DNA from: Streptosporangiaceae bacterium
GTDB lineage: Bacteria > Actinomycetota > Actinomycetes > Streptosporangiales > Streptosporangiaceae
Length of the DNA stretch: 17,165 nucleotides
Reading direction: 5' to 3'
Assembly (NCBI GenBank): GCA_030043395.1
Contig: JASHXW010000045.1
Location: forward strand, 1-17,165
The translations under genes and the position numbers were made by a program. The notes under the pieces are model-generated. The model saw nothing but the letters and a program-made list of their open reading frames with translations, was not told the DNA's origin and did not search any database. Below, in pieces: positions 7,101 to 14,330 of the stretch (its first letter is position 1; the number at the start of each line of letters is the position of its first letter).

Positions 7101-7957
7101 GTGTCCTGTGCCGCCAGCGCGTCCCAGGGGCGGCGCTGCGGAGCGGCAGCGCGTCCTTCCTCGCACGCGGCACGGAAGTCGCACCAGGAGCACCACGTGC
7201 CCGGGTTCGGCGGAAAGACATCGTCGCCCCTGCCAGACTCCGGATCTGAGCGGAACCGCTCGTCCGCGGTCGAACACTCCCCGGCGATGTCCTCGGCCCG
7301 GCTGAGCTGGCGTTCCAGCGAGGCGGGCGTATGGTCCCAGCGCAGCACCTCACCGCTCGGCAGGTGGTGCAGTTCCACCGCCAGGCACGGCCGGCGCATC
7401 ACCCTCCCGGCCGCCAGCGCGTACAGGGCAAGAGCGAGCGAGGATCGCGCGTCGTCGACGGTCAGCCGGCTGCGGCCGGTCTTGTAGTCGACGACGACAA
7501 GCTCGCGCCCGGAGTCTAGGTCGCGGTCGTCAAGCCGGTCGATCCGGCCAGAGAAGGTGATCACGCTGGTCTTAGCCGCGACGGTCCGCTCGACCCCGAG
7601 TGGCTCACGGCCAGGGTCCAGCCGCGCCACGTACTCCTGCACCATCGCCTTGGCGCTTCGCATGTACTCGGCCGACTGCGCGTCGTCGGCGAAACCGTCA
7701 GTCAGCCAGCCGGCTTCGAGCAGCGACCCGGCCCCCGCGACCGAACGCTCCGGTCGCGCCAGCCGCCACCATCCGGCCAGCGCGTTGTGCACGCTGGCGC
7801 CGAGGCTGTTGTGCGCCCACGGCGGTCCCTTGGGCGGTGGCGGGCGGTCCAGGTAGGTCATCCGGTAGCGCCGCGGGCAGTCCAGCCACGCCCGCAGACG
7901 ACTTGGCGTGCACGGGTAAAGCCGTCGTGGCATCCCTTCGAAGCCAAGCTGCTCCAC
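7079..7957 (-). CDS. RecB-family PD-(D/E)XK nuclease with Fe-S cysteines
   Basis: A stand-alone 292-residue exonuclease-like protein of the RecB/AddB/Cas4 type. His57 in the GASVHNAL block, Asp140 in GRIDRLDD and the core VVVDYKTG (Asp157, Lys159) are the expected active-site residues. One Cys in LDCPRRYRM (Cys27) and three near the end in WCSWCDFRAAC (256, 259, 265) match the C...CxxCx5C layout of the 4Fe-4S cluster in AddB and Cas4. There is no helicase domain and no cas gene nearby, so a housekeeping repair role is more likely than CRISPR adaptation. The start is GTG 7957, with GGAG about 8 nt upstream. It is last in the five-gene minus-strand run and 63 nt after the MBL gene. Confidence 0.92.
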   Translation of the reverse strand: MEQLGFEGMPRRLYPCTPSRLRAWLDCPRRYRMTYLDRPPPPKGPPWAHNSLGASVHNALAGWWRLARPERSVAGAGSLLEAGWLTDGFADDAQSAEYMRSAKAMVQEYVARLDPGREPLGVERTVAAKTSVITFSGRIDRLDDRDLDSGRELVVVDYKTGRSRLTVDDARSSLALALYALAAGRVMRRPCLAVELHHLPSGEVLRWDHTPASLERQLSRAEDIAGECSTADERFRSDPESGRGDDVFPPNPGTWCSWCDFRAACEEGRAAAPQRRPWDALAAQDTQWADSA

Positions 7958-8020
7958 TTGCGCGCTCCATCGTCCTTCTAGGCGCTAACGGCTCCCCCCG
8001 CGCAGTCGCCGTCCCTGGGG

Positions 8021-8638
8021 CTAATCGTCGTAATCCTGGAGCAGCCTTTCCGGGCCAGCCGAGACCCAGGTGTCGAAACGCCGCTCCGCATCGGCCACCT
8101 TGAACTCCTCGCCGTGCCCGGGCAGGACCCTGGTCTTGCCGTCCAGCGTTAGCACGCCGGCGCCGATCGCGCTGAGCTGACGGGAGAAGTCGGTGAAGTC
8201 GCCTTCGTGCGGGACAGGCCCGGTGCTCGTGATGGCGTCGCCGCTGAAGAGCACCTGTAGTTCCTCGCTGTACAAGCACACCGAGCCTGGCGTGTGCCCG
8301 GCGGCGTGGATGACCTCGAGCGAGACATCTGCCACCTCGAACACGCCGCCGTCCTCGATCTCGATGTCGGGCTGGGTGGCGTGGTGGGCGTCGCGCCAGG
8401 CAATCCGCTCAGAGGCGTGCACGGCCACCGGGGCATCGTCGCGCTTGGCGACCTCGAAGGCGGCCGCGACGTGCCGGGAGTGCCCATGGGTGCAGATCAC
8501 GGCGAGCACGTCACGGTCGCCGACGACCCTGAGCACTTCTTCCGCCGACTCGCCGGGGTCGATGACGATCACCTCGTCGTCGTCGCCGACGATCCAGGTG
8601 TTGACCGCTCCGGCGACCCGGTCGATCCTCGCGTCCAT
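8021..8638 (-). CDS. metallo-beta-lactamase-fold hydrolase with altered HxHxDH motif
   Basis: A 205-residue glyoxalase II-like MBL protein. The fold is plain: VNTWIVGDDDEVIVIDPG at the start, metal motif THGHSRHVAA (50-59), His115 in AAGHTPGS, Asp134 in FSGDA and His175 in LPGHGEE. The usual HxHxDH reads HGHSRH, with Arg55 in place of the zinc-2 ligand Asp; the codon CGG differs from both Asp codons at more than one base. The other ligands remain, so the enzyme may bind one metal, use a different metal, or have changed function. ATG 8638 has a purine-rich site (GGAAAGG, GCAGGG) upstream. It sits between the PHP and RecB-type genes on the same strand. Substrate unknown; hydroxyacylglutathione or mycothiol thioesters are possible by analogy. 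Confidence 0.93.
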   Translation of the reverse strand: MDARIDRVAGAVNTWIVGDDDEVIVIDPGESAEEVLRVVGDRDVLAVICTHGHSRHVAAAFEVAKRDDAPVAVHASERIAWRDAHHATQPDIEIEDGGVFEVADVSLEVIHAAGHTPGSVCLYSEELQVLFSGDAITSTGPVPHEGDFTDFSRQLSAIGAGVLTLDGKTRVLPGHGEEFKVADAERRFDTWVSAGPERLLQDYDD

Positions 8639-8674
8639 GACGCCCTGCCTTTCCAGCTAGGGAAGTTGCGGACC

Positions 8675-8715
8675 AGCCCGGTCAACATGGACTAGCCCGG
8701 TCAACATTAGCCCGG
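8675..8715. repeat. short direct repeats upstream of the MBL gene
   Basis: AGCCCGGTCAACAT occurs at 8675-8688 and exactly again at 8694-8707, and a third partial copy AGCCCGG follows at 8709-8715. They fill half of the 84-nt gap between the PHP stop and the MBL start, 37-77 nt upstream of the MBL ATG. Spacing is 19 and then 15 bp. Possible operator or remnant of a small duplication. Confidence 0.6.
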
Positions 8716-8722
8716 CCGTCGG

Positions 8723-9568
8723 TCATCTGGTGATGACTGGCGTTCCTGACGCCGCCGCGAGCAGCTGCTCGAGATCCTCGGGCTCGGTCGTCTGCGAGCC
8801 GATCCGGTCTCCGGTCAGCTCACCGTGATCGTCGCTGCCGCCAGTGGCAGCCAGGTCGAGCCTGGCGGCCAGCGCGCGCAGGTGGTCCTGCTGCGCGAGA
8901 TCGTGGTCGGGGTGCGCCACCTCGATGCCGTCGAGCCCGGCCGCCGCAAGGTCGGTGATGAGCAGCTCGGGAATCGCCCAGCCGCGGGTCGCGGCGAGCG
9001 GATGAGCCAGGACGGTCACCCCGCCGGCCGCGTGTACCAGGCCAATGGCCCGCTCCGGGTCCAGCGCGTAGCGGCGCACGTGCGCGCGGCCGCCGGGCGC
9101 GATCCACGCCGGCGTGAACGCCTCGTCGACGGAGCCGACGACCCCGCTGGCGACCATCGCCCGCGCGATGTGCGGCCGGCCGACCACCCCGTCCCCGGCG
9201 AGAGCGCTCACCTGCTCCCAGGAGACCGGGGCGCCAAGCTCGGCGAGCTTGGCCACCATCTCCCTGGCGCGATGCACCCGGCTCTCCCTGATCGCGCGGC
9301 ACTGCTCGGCCAGCTCGGCGTTATCGGGATCGAACAGGTAGCAGAGCATGTGCACGCTGCGCCCGTCACGGCGGCAGGACAGCTCCATGCCTGAGATCAG
9401 GCTCAGGCCATGCGGCAGGGCCGAGCTCGCCTCGGCGAGGCCGGCGACCGTGTCGTGATCGGTGATCGCCAGGACGTCCACGCCGGCGGCCGCGGCTCGC
9501 GCGACTACTTCGGCCGGCGGCCTGGTCCCGTCCGATGCCGAGGTGTGGCAGTGCAGGTCGGCGCGCAC
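8723..9568 (-). CDS. PHP-domain phosphoesterase (TrpH / RNase AM-like)
   Basis: A 281-residue PHP metal-dependent phosphoesterase. Characteristic residues are DLHCHTSASDG (His6, His8, Asp13), AITDHDTVAG (Asp37, His38), GMELS (Glu62), RPHIA (His133), LAHPLA (His189), IEVAHPDH and GGSDDHG (Asp246, His248). This full set of trinuclear metal ligands suggests an active enzyme. The E. coli relative YciV (RNase AM) is a 5'-3' exonuclease on RNA and also hydrolyses 3',5'-bisphosphate nucleotides; this is known of the family, and activity here is inferred. The start is GTG 9568, which gives the usual short N-terminus; a G-run lies further upstream than ideal. The DUF6758 stop is 18 nt before it, so coupled expression is likely. 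Confidence 0.94.
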   Translation of the reverse strand: MRADLHCHTSASDGTRPPAEVVARAAAAGVDVLAITDHDTVAGLAEASSALPHGLSLISGMELSCRRDGRSVHMLCYLFDPDNAELAEQCRAIRESRVHRAREMVAKLAELGAPVSWEQVSALAGDGVVGRPHIARAMVASGVVGSVDEAFTPAWIAPGGRAHVRRYALDPERAIGLVHAAGGVTVLAHPLAATRGWAIPELLITDLAAAGLDGIEVAHPDHDLAQQDHLRALAARLDLAATGGSDDHGELTGDRIGSQTTEPEDLEQLLAAASGTPVITR

Positions 9569-9586
9569 CAGGCGACTGTAGCCCCC

Positions 9587-10216
9587 TCAGCCCGGCAGGC
9601 GGGGCGAGCGAGCCCCGAACGGGAGGTCGAGTTCCTGGCCAGGGTCGCGCAGGTCAAGTAGCCGCAGCGACTCGACGAGCAGCGTCCCGGCGGTGTCGGG
9701 CCAGAGCAGGATCCACAGCCAGCTTCCCATCACCTCGCCGACGAACGCCGCGCTGCCCGGAGCGTCGACGTGCCAGAGGGGGAACTCATGGTTGCCGTAC
9801 TCGACCTGAGCTTGCGGTGAGCTCGACGGGAAGTTACTGCCGGGATCAAGGCCGTCGATCGCCGCGCAGTAGGCGCCAAGGCCGACCCCGAGTTCCTCGC
9901 AGATCAGCAGCATCTCAGCGGGACCGCCGACCGGGTTGGGCCCGGACAGCGCCACAGCAGCCCCCCTGGTTCCGCTGCGCTCGTCGCCCGCGGCGGCGAA
10001 GCCGGTGACCAGCCAGCCCTCAGGAAGCGGCCAGGGCACCATAACCGGCACTGCGGCCTTGCGCGTCAGGCCAGCCAGGCCCTGCGCAGACAGCCTGTGC
10101 ACCTGCCTGAGGGGGTAGATGTCGCCGTGCATCCCGCAGCGCCAGCTACTGGACCAGGCATTGGGCGGTGTGGCGATACTGCCGCAACGAGGGCAGGTCA
10201 GGTCAATCGCTACCAT
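9587..10216 (-). CDS. DUF6758 family protein with N-terminal zinc ribbon
   Basis: A 209-residue protein of a family I recall in Streptomyces and relatives as DUF6758. Cys8, Cys11, Cys27 and His30 (LTCPRCGS ... WRCGMHG) form a likely zinc ribbon. Conserved-looking blocks follow: VPWPLPEGWLVTGFA, AAGDERSGTRG, GPNPVGGPAEMLLICEELGVGLG, PLWHVDAPG and a Trp-rich GSWLWILLWPDTAG near the C-terminus. No catalytic motif is visible and function is unknown. ATG 10216 is chosen because GGGGG lies 5 nt upstream and the zinc ribbon then begins at once; an upstream in-frame start at 10240 is less likely. It precedes the PHP gene by 18 nt. Confidence 0.88.
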   Translation of the reverse strand: MVAIDLTCPRCGSIATPPNAWSSSWRCGMHGDIYPLRQVHRLSAQGLAGLTRKAAVPVMVPWPLPEGWLVTGFAAAGDERSGTRGAAVALSGPNPVGGPAEMLLICEELGVGLGAYCAAIDGLDPGSNFPSSSPQAQVEYGNHEFPLWHVDAPGSAAFVGEVMGSWLWILLWPDTAGTLLVESLRLLDLRDPGQELDLPFGARSPRLPG

Positions 10217-10297
10217 CGTTCCCCCGGTCGATCGCCGCACCCGCCTAGTACGATGCTCCGCCAGGGCCGGACATAAACGCCCAGCGATCTCGCCCGC

Positions 10298-10669
10298 TCA
10301 CTCCTGCGGTTCCATGCTCAGCACGTGATAGAAGGTCCCAGTCGCCCAGAGCATGATCGTGGTACCGACGAGGATCTCCAGGGAGTGCTCGTTACCGAAG
10401 AGCACTGCGATTAGCCCTGCGGCCAGGGCGACCGTGCCAAGGACCGTCGTGATTTTCCTGCAGATCACGCCTGAGAGCGGCAACGGCCTGGTATGCAGGT
10501 CGCCGGCTGCCGCGACCGCGCAACCAGCGCACAGCGCGAGCACCACGGCGCTAGTAGCCGACTCGCTAGACAGCAGCGGGAACGGGAACCCGTTACGGAA
10601 AATCGCATAGGCGAAGACGATCACGACGACGGCGAGGGACGACACCAGGTCCCTCCAGGTCAGGCCCAT
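10298..10669 (-). CDS. four-helix membrane protein, function unknown
   Basis: A 123-residue integral membrane protein. Hydrophobic segments lie at about 7-25, 38-56, 71-91 and 97-115, joined by short loops with few charges. Cys47, Cys50 and Cys70 lie in or next to the helices. The ATG at 10669 has GAGGG about 7 nt upstream. It is first in the five-gene minus-strand run and divergent from mrp, with 115 nt between the starts. I do not recognise a named family. Small four-helix proteins of this kind are common in actinobacteria, and no role can be assigned. Confidence 0.85.
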   Translation of the reverse strand: MGLTWRDLVSSLAVVVIVFAYAIFRNGFPFPLLSSESATSAVVLALCAGCAVAAAGDLHTRPLPLSGVICRKITTVLGTVALAAGLIAVLFGNEHSLEILVGTTIMLWATGTFYHVLSMEPQE

Positions 10670-10740
10670 GGCACGCCCTCAGGCTCGGCGACTATGCCAG
10701 ACCCCAGTCTGCCTCGGCTCGAGCGCGAGCGGTAGCGGAC

Positions 10741-10764
10741 GGCGGACGTTCGGAGATATCCGCC
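10741..10764. repeat. inverted repeat upstream of mrp
   Basis: GGCGGA (10741-10746) is matched by TCCGCC (10759-10764) across 12 bases that include the AT-rich core AGATAT. It lies 21-44 nt upstream of the mrp ATG in the divergent region shared with the membrane-protein gene. It could be an operator over the mrp promoter, or chance in GC-rich DNA. Confidence 0.3.
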
Positions 10765-10784
10765 GGGCCTTCTAGCATGGGCCC

Positions 10785-11951
10785 ATGTCCACCACATCGC
10801 TGCCAGAGAGCACCGCCGGGAGCCAGGCTCCGAGCACCGAGCAGGTCTTGCAAGCGCTCGGAAGCGTTCAGGACCCGGAAATCCGGCGGCCCATTACTGA
10901 CCTGGGCATGGTCAAGGCAGTCGAGGTCGGGCCAGCAGGGTCAGTCCGGGTCGATGTCTGGCTGACAGTCTCGGGCTGCCCGCTTCGTGACACCATCACC
11001 CGCGACGTGCAGGCGGCGGTAGGCAAGTTGCCCGGTGTCACCAAGGTTCGCGTCGAACTTGACGTGATGAGCGACCAGCAGCGTCAGGAACTGCAGGGCA
11101 AGCTGCGGGGCGGCAAGCCCGAGCGCGAGATCCCGTTCGCCAGTCCGGCGTCGCTGACCAAGGTCTACGCCGTTGCGAGCGGCAAGGGCGGAGTCGGCAA
11201 GTCGTCAGTGACGGTCAACCTCGCGGCCGCGCTTGCGGTGAGCGGACAGAAGGTCGGCCTGCTCGACGCCGACATCTACGGCCATTCAGTGCCACGGATG
11301 CTCGGCGTGACCGCGCGCCCGACGCAGGTGGAGCAGATGATCATGCCGCCCGTCGCGCACGGGGTGAAGGCCATCTCGAGCGGGATGCTGAAGAAGGGCA
11401 ACGAGCCGCTGCCACTGCGCGGGCCGATCCTGCACAGGCTGCTGCAGCAGTTCCTCGCGGACGTCTACTGGGGTGACCTAGATGTCCTGCTGCTCGATCT
11501 CCCACCGGGCACCGGCGACATCGCGATCTCCGCCGGGCACCTGATCCCCGGCGCCGAGCTGATCGTGGTGACGACGCCGCAGATGGCGGCCGCCGAAGTG
11601 GCCGAGCGCGCGGGATCACTGGCCAGTCAGCTTCATCAGCGCGTGGTGGGCGTCATCGAGAACATGGCGTTCCTGCCGTGCCCGCATTGCGGCGAGCGGG
11701 TCGAGGTGTTCGGCAAGGGCGGCGGCCAGGCCGTCGCGCACGCGCTGACCCGCCTGACCGGCGCGGAGGTACCGCTGCTTGGTGAGGTGCCGATCGACTT
11801 GCTGCTGCGCGAGGCCGGGGACTCTGGCCTTCCGCTCGTGCTCGGCGAGCCGGATGCGCCCGCGGCCGTGGAGCTCAGCAGGATCGCTGGCCTGATCGGC
11901 GCTAGGTCGCGGAGCCTGGCCGGCCGCCAGCTTGGCCTAACGCCAGTCTGA
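10785..11951 (+). CDS. mrp: Mrp/ApbC-type Fe-S cluster carrier P-loop ATPase
   Basis: A 388-residue scaffold or carrier that delivers [4Fe-4S] clusters to apoproteins. The N-terminal MIP18/DUF59 domain spans about 18-95, with DPEIRRPITDLGMV and the Cys of TVSGCPLRD (Cys65). The deviant Walker A is SGKGGVGKS (132-140, Lys134 and Lys139), followed by LLDADIYGHS, LLLDLPPGTGD (235-245) and the cluster-binding CxxC in LPCPHCGE (Cys299, Cys302). All family elements are intact and the length is usual. The start is ATG 10785; a GTG or ATG alternative in frame is not evident nearby. It converges with tatB across 11 nt. Mrp is also near sigE and tatB in M. tuberculosis (Rv1229c region), from recall. 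Confidence 0.97.
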   Translation: MSTTSLPESTAGSQAPSTEQVLQALGSVQDPEIRRPITDLGMVKAVEVGPAGSVRVDVWLTVSGCPLRDTITRDVQAAVGKLPGVTKVRVELDVMSDQQRQELQGKLRGGKPEREIPFASPASLTKVYAVASGKGGVGKSSVTVNLAAALAVSGQKVGLLDADIYGHSVPRMLGVTARPTQVEQMIMPPVAHGVKAISSGMLKKGNEPLPLRGPILHRLLQQFLADVYWGDLDVLLLDLPPGTGDIAISAGHLIPGAELIVVTTPQMAAAEVAERAGSLASQLHQRVVGVIENMAFLPCPHCGERVEVFGKGGGQAVAHALTRLTGAEVPLLGEVPIDLLLREAGDSGLPLVLGEPDAPAAVELSRIAGLIGARSRSLAGRQLGLTPV

Positions 11952-11962
11952 GCCGCGACGGG

Positions 11963-12319
11963 CTAGGTTGCCTCGCCGTCGTACGGCGGTACCTCGCCTG
12001 GCACCAGTTCGCCACCGAAGCCGGCGAAGGCGTCTGAATCGTCCGCCGGGATCTGCGAACCGTTGGTCCACCCGAAGCTGTCGTCGTCGAGCAGGTGCTT
12101 GCGCACGAAGTGCTTGGGGTTGAGGTCGTTGAAGTCGAACTCGCTGAACTCAGGGCCCAGGCCCTCGGTCAGGTCGTCACGCGCCTTTTCGGCGAGCTTG
12201 CGCAGGTCCCGCAGCATGCCGCCAGCCTGAGCGGCGATCTTCGGCAGCTGCTCGGGCCCGAAGATCAGCATGGCAAGCACGCCGAGGATCAGCAGCTTGG
12301 TGATGGAGAGGTCGAACAA
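11963..12319 (-). CDS. tatB: TatB, twin-arginine translocase subunit
   Basis: A 118-residue Tat subunit. One N-terminal membrane helix (about 5-20) ends in the hallmark FGPEQLP, followed by an amphipathic helix (about 27-50) and an acidic tail containing DLNPKHFVRKHLLDDD. TatB rather than TatA fits the length, the Glu-containing sequence and the position after sigE and its anti-sigma gene, as in Rv1221-Rv1224. The start codon is TTG at 12319, with AGGAG about 10 nt upstream; no closer alternative preserves the helix. It lies 80 nt after the RseB-like gene on the same strand, so it may belong to the sigE operon or have its own promoter. TatC is not in the window. Confidence 0.93.
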   Translation of the reverse strand: MFDLSITKLLILGVLAMLIFGPEQLPKIAAQAGGMLRDLRKLAEKARDDLTEGLGPEFSEFDFNDLNPKHFVRKHLLDDDSFGWTNGSQIPADDSDAFAGFGGELVPGEVPPYDGEAT

Positions 12320-12399
12320 ACCGATCGCGCTCCTGCAGTCGGGATCACGGCCAGCGGGGCCAGCTATAACTAGCGTAACCGCCGCAGGCCCCTAGCGGG

Positions 12400-13542
12400 T
12401 CAACCGAATGGGTCGAACCAGGAAGCGATCCGCTTCAGGCCACGAATCACCCGCTGCCAGATTCCCACATTGTGGTCATGTGGCAGCTCGCCGACGACGT
12501 TGGCGACCGTGTCAGGCGGCGCGTCCGCGATCACCGTGTAGACGAAGCCGCCCGCAGACCACACCAGGCCGCGCTCGCCGAGGCCAGCGGACTGCGTGCG
12601 GTAGACGGGCAGCCCGCTGATCCTGGCCGGCCGCCAGCCAGGGAGCGCCGCTGGCAGCACGCCACGCTGGATGAATACCGACACCACCGACAGCCCGTCG
12701 GAGTAGGAGGCATCGAGTACCGGTCCCGAACGGGTCCCGGTGCGGGTAATACCGACCAAGGTCAGGTTCCCGGCCAGGACGCTCGGCACCGTCCACCCGC
12801 GCCTGCGCAGGGAGGCCAGCACAGGCGCGGTCGGCTGCTCGCTCCACTGTCGCGCTTGCGCTGACGGCACTAGGCCGATCTTGCTGCTGCCGATATCCAG
12901 GTAGATGAAGGCGCCCTCGTTGACTAGCCGCCCGTGGGAGTCGAACATCTCCCGCCGCAACGGCAAGCCGGTCATCCGGTCAAGCCAGTAACGTGCCGCC
13001 AGGGTTCCGTCGCGCCGCCAGACCGCGACGATCACGGCAGGGCGATCGCTCGAGGTGCCGGTTCCGGCGTACTCGATCAGGTAGTTCGCTCGGAGCAGGT
13101 TCACCATCCGCGTCGAGATGGTCAGGACGCCGACAGCCACGTCGTTGCTGGCGGTCACTCCGGGCACCCGGTCGTCGCCGTCGTCGTCGCCCTCCGCAAG
13201 CTCCGGCTGCCCGGACCGGTGCCAGACCTCGATCAGGTACGACTGCGAGCCGCTCTCATTCGACCATGCCACCATCTGCACGCCGTGATAGGAGATCGAC
13301 TGGCATGCCGAAGCCGCCGCGCTCAGCAGCAGCAGGCCTCGCTTGGCCGCAGGCGCGTCACTGTGCGGAGCGGGGAGCTTGTGCCGCGGCAGCGCCTCGG
13401 GCAGCCGGCCGGACTGCGGGATGTACGTTCCGCTGGTGTCCCCGAGCGCGACGACCAGGGCTGACAGCGCCGTGATCGCCCCGACCGCGACGCCCACCTT
13501 GAGGACGACAAGCCTGACGCGCCTCCAGTAGAGCCAGATCAT
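12400..13542 (-). CDS. RseB/MucB-like sigma-E regulatory protein, membrane-anchored
   Basis: A 380-residue protein with an N-terminal membrane segment (about 11-33) and no lipobox that I can see; the bulk should be extracytoplasmic. The LolA-like MucB/RseB N-terminal domain shows in YHGVQMV (85-91), an EVWHRSG strand and YWLDRMTGLPLRREMFDSHG (185-204). The C-terminal domain has YSDGLSVVSVFIQ (280-292), the most typical RseB_C block. In proteobacteria RseB binds anti-sigma RseA and protects it until an envelope signal arrives. Here it starts 5 nt after the anti-sigma stop, which supports the same partnership. An Asp-rich insert lies at 117-126, and the C-terminus is basic and aromatic. Confidence 0.85.
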   Translation of the reverse strand: MIWLYWRRVRLVVLKVGVAVGAITALSALVVALGDTSGTYIPQSGRLPEALPRHKLPAPHSDAPAAKRGLLLLSAAASACQSISYHGVQMVAWSNESGSQSYLIEVWHRSGQPELAEGDDDGDDRVPGVTASNDVAVGVLTISTRMVNLLRANYLIEYAGTGTSSDRPAVIVAVWRRDGTLAARYWLDRMTGLPLRREMFDSHGRLVNEGAFIYLDIGSSKIGLVPSAQARQWSEQPTAPVLASLRRRGWTVPSVLAGNLTLVGITRTGTRSGPVLDASYSDGLSVVSVFIQRGVLPAALPGWRPARISGLPVYRTQSAGLGERGLVWSAGGFVYTVIADAPPDTVANVVGELPHDHNVGIWQRVIRGLKRIASWFDPFG

Positions 13543-13547
13543 GACGG

Positions 13548-14330
13548 CTACTGAGTGGGACGCGCCGCGTGGCTGCCGCCGGTGATCGGCGAGCCAGGAA
13601 TCTGCGCGGTGGCCGTCGGTGCTGGCGTGCCAGCAGCCGATCCGGCTGAAGCCGCCATCGAGCCAGAGGAACCTGACCCGGAAGAGGCCTGGTCGGCCGC
13701 GACCTGCGGACCGGACTGGCCGGTGACGAGCTGGCCGACGAAGTACTGGCCACCGATCACAGCGCCGTCCGGCTGGGCGGGCTGGGCCTGGCTCGTGCCA
13801 GGCTGGCCGATGTCGAGCATGGCTGGATTATCGAGGTTCGGGCCAGAGGCACCCGATCCGAGCTCGCCCGCCGGCTCGACGCCAGTGTCGTAGTAGTGCT
13901 GGAGCAAGTACGAGTCGACCGACGGCGTGACCTTGGGCGCCGGGTCGTCCTGCCCGCTACCGAGCAGGAAGGCGGCGAAGCCGAACACCACGATTGCCGT
14001 CCCGGTCATCCCGGCGTACATCAGCCAGGCCGGTAGCGGATGCCGGGAGCGAGCATGTGACGAGCGCCCGGCGGGTAGCGGCGCCCACGGCTCGTCGCTG
14101 TCGTTGGGCTGGTGATCACCGCGGGCCAGCTCGAGCAGCCGGCTGGCGATGGCGGTATCCGACCCCTCCGCCTCACCGAGCGCCGTGAGCCGCCGCTTGA
14201 GCGCCCGCATGGCGTTTGCCTCATGCAGGCACGGCTGGCACCCAGCCAGGTGGTTCAGGACCCGATCGCGCTCGACCGGGTCAAGCTCGCCGTCGATCAG
14301 CGCGGAAAGCCAGCGTCCCAAATGGCTCAT
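13548..14330 (-). CDS. ZAS-type membrane anti-sigma factor for SigE
   Basis: A 260-residue anti-sigma factor. The zinc-binding HxxxCxxC motif is HLAGCQPC (His27, Cys31, Cys34), preceded by [17 protein letters not shown], the usual start of ZAS domains. A single membrane helix spans about 102-124, and the outer part is long, Ser/Gly/Ala/Gln-rich and low in structure. The ATG overlaps the sigE stop as ATGA, so translation is coupled and the two should be made in equal amounts. M. tuberculosis RseA at the same place is, as I recall, shorter and mainly cytoplasmic; this version should respond across the membrane, with the RseB-like product as sensor partner. Confidence 0.94.
   Translation of the reverse strand: MSHLGRWLSALIDGELDPVERDRVLNHLAGCQPCLHEANAMRALKRRLTALGEAEGSDTAIASRLLELARGDHQPNDSDEPWAPLPAGRSSHARSRHPLPAWLMYAGMTGTAIVVFGFAAFLLGSGQDDPAPKVTPSVDSYLLQHYYDTGVEPAGELGSGASGPNLDNPAMLDIGQPGTSQAQPAQPDGAVIGGQYFVGQLVTGQSGPQVAADQASSGSGSSGSMAASAGSAAGTPAPTATAQIPGSPITGGSHAARPTQ

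Noticed and set aside
7079..7957. Possible CRISPR link through the Cas4-like nuclease
   Set aside because: No repeat-spacer array and no other cas gene in the window; stand-alone RecB-type nucleases of this kind are ordinary in actinobacteria.
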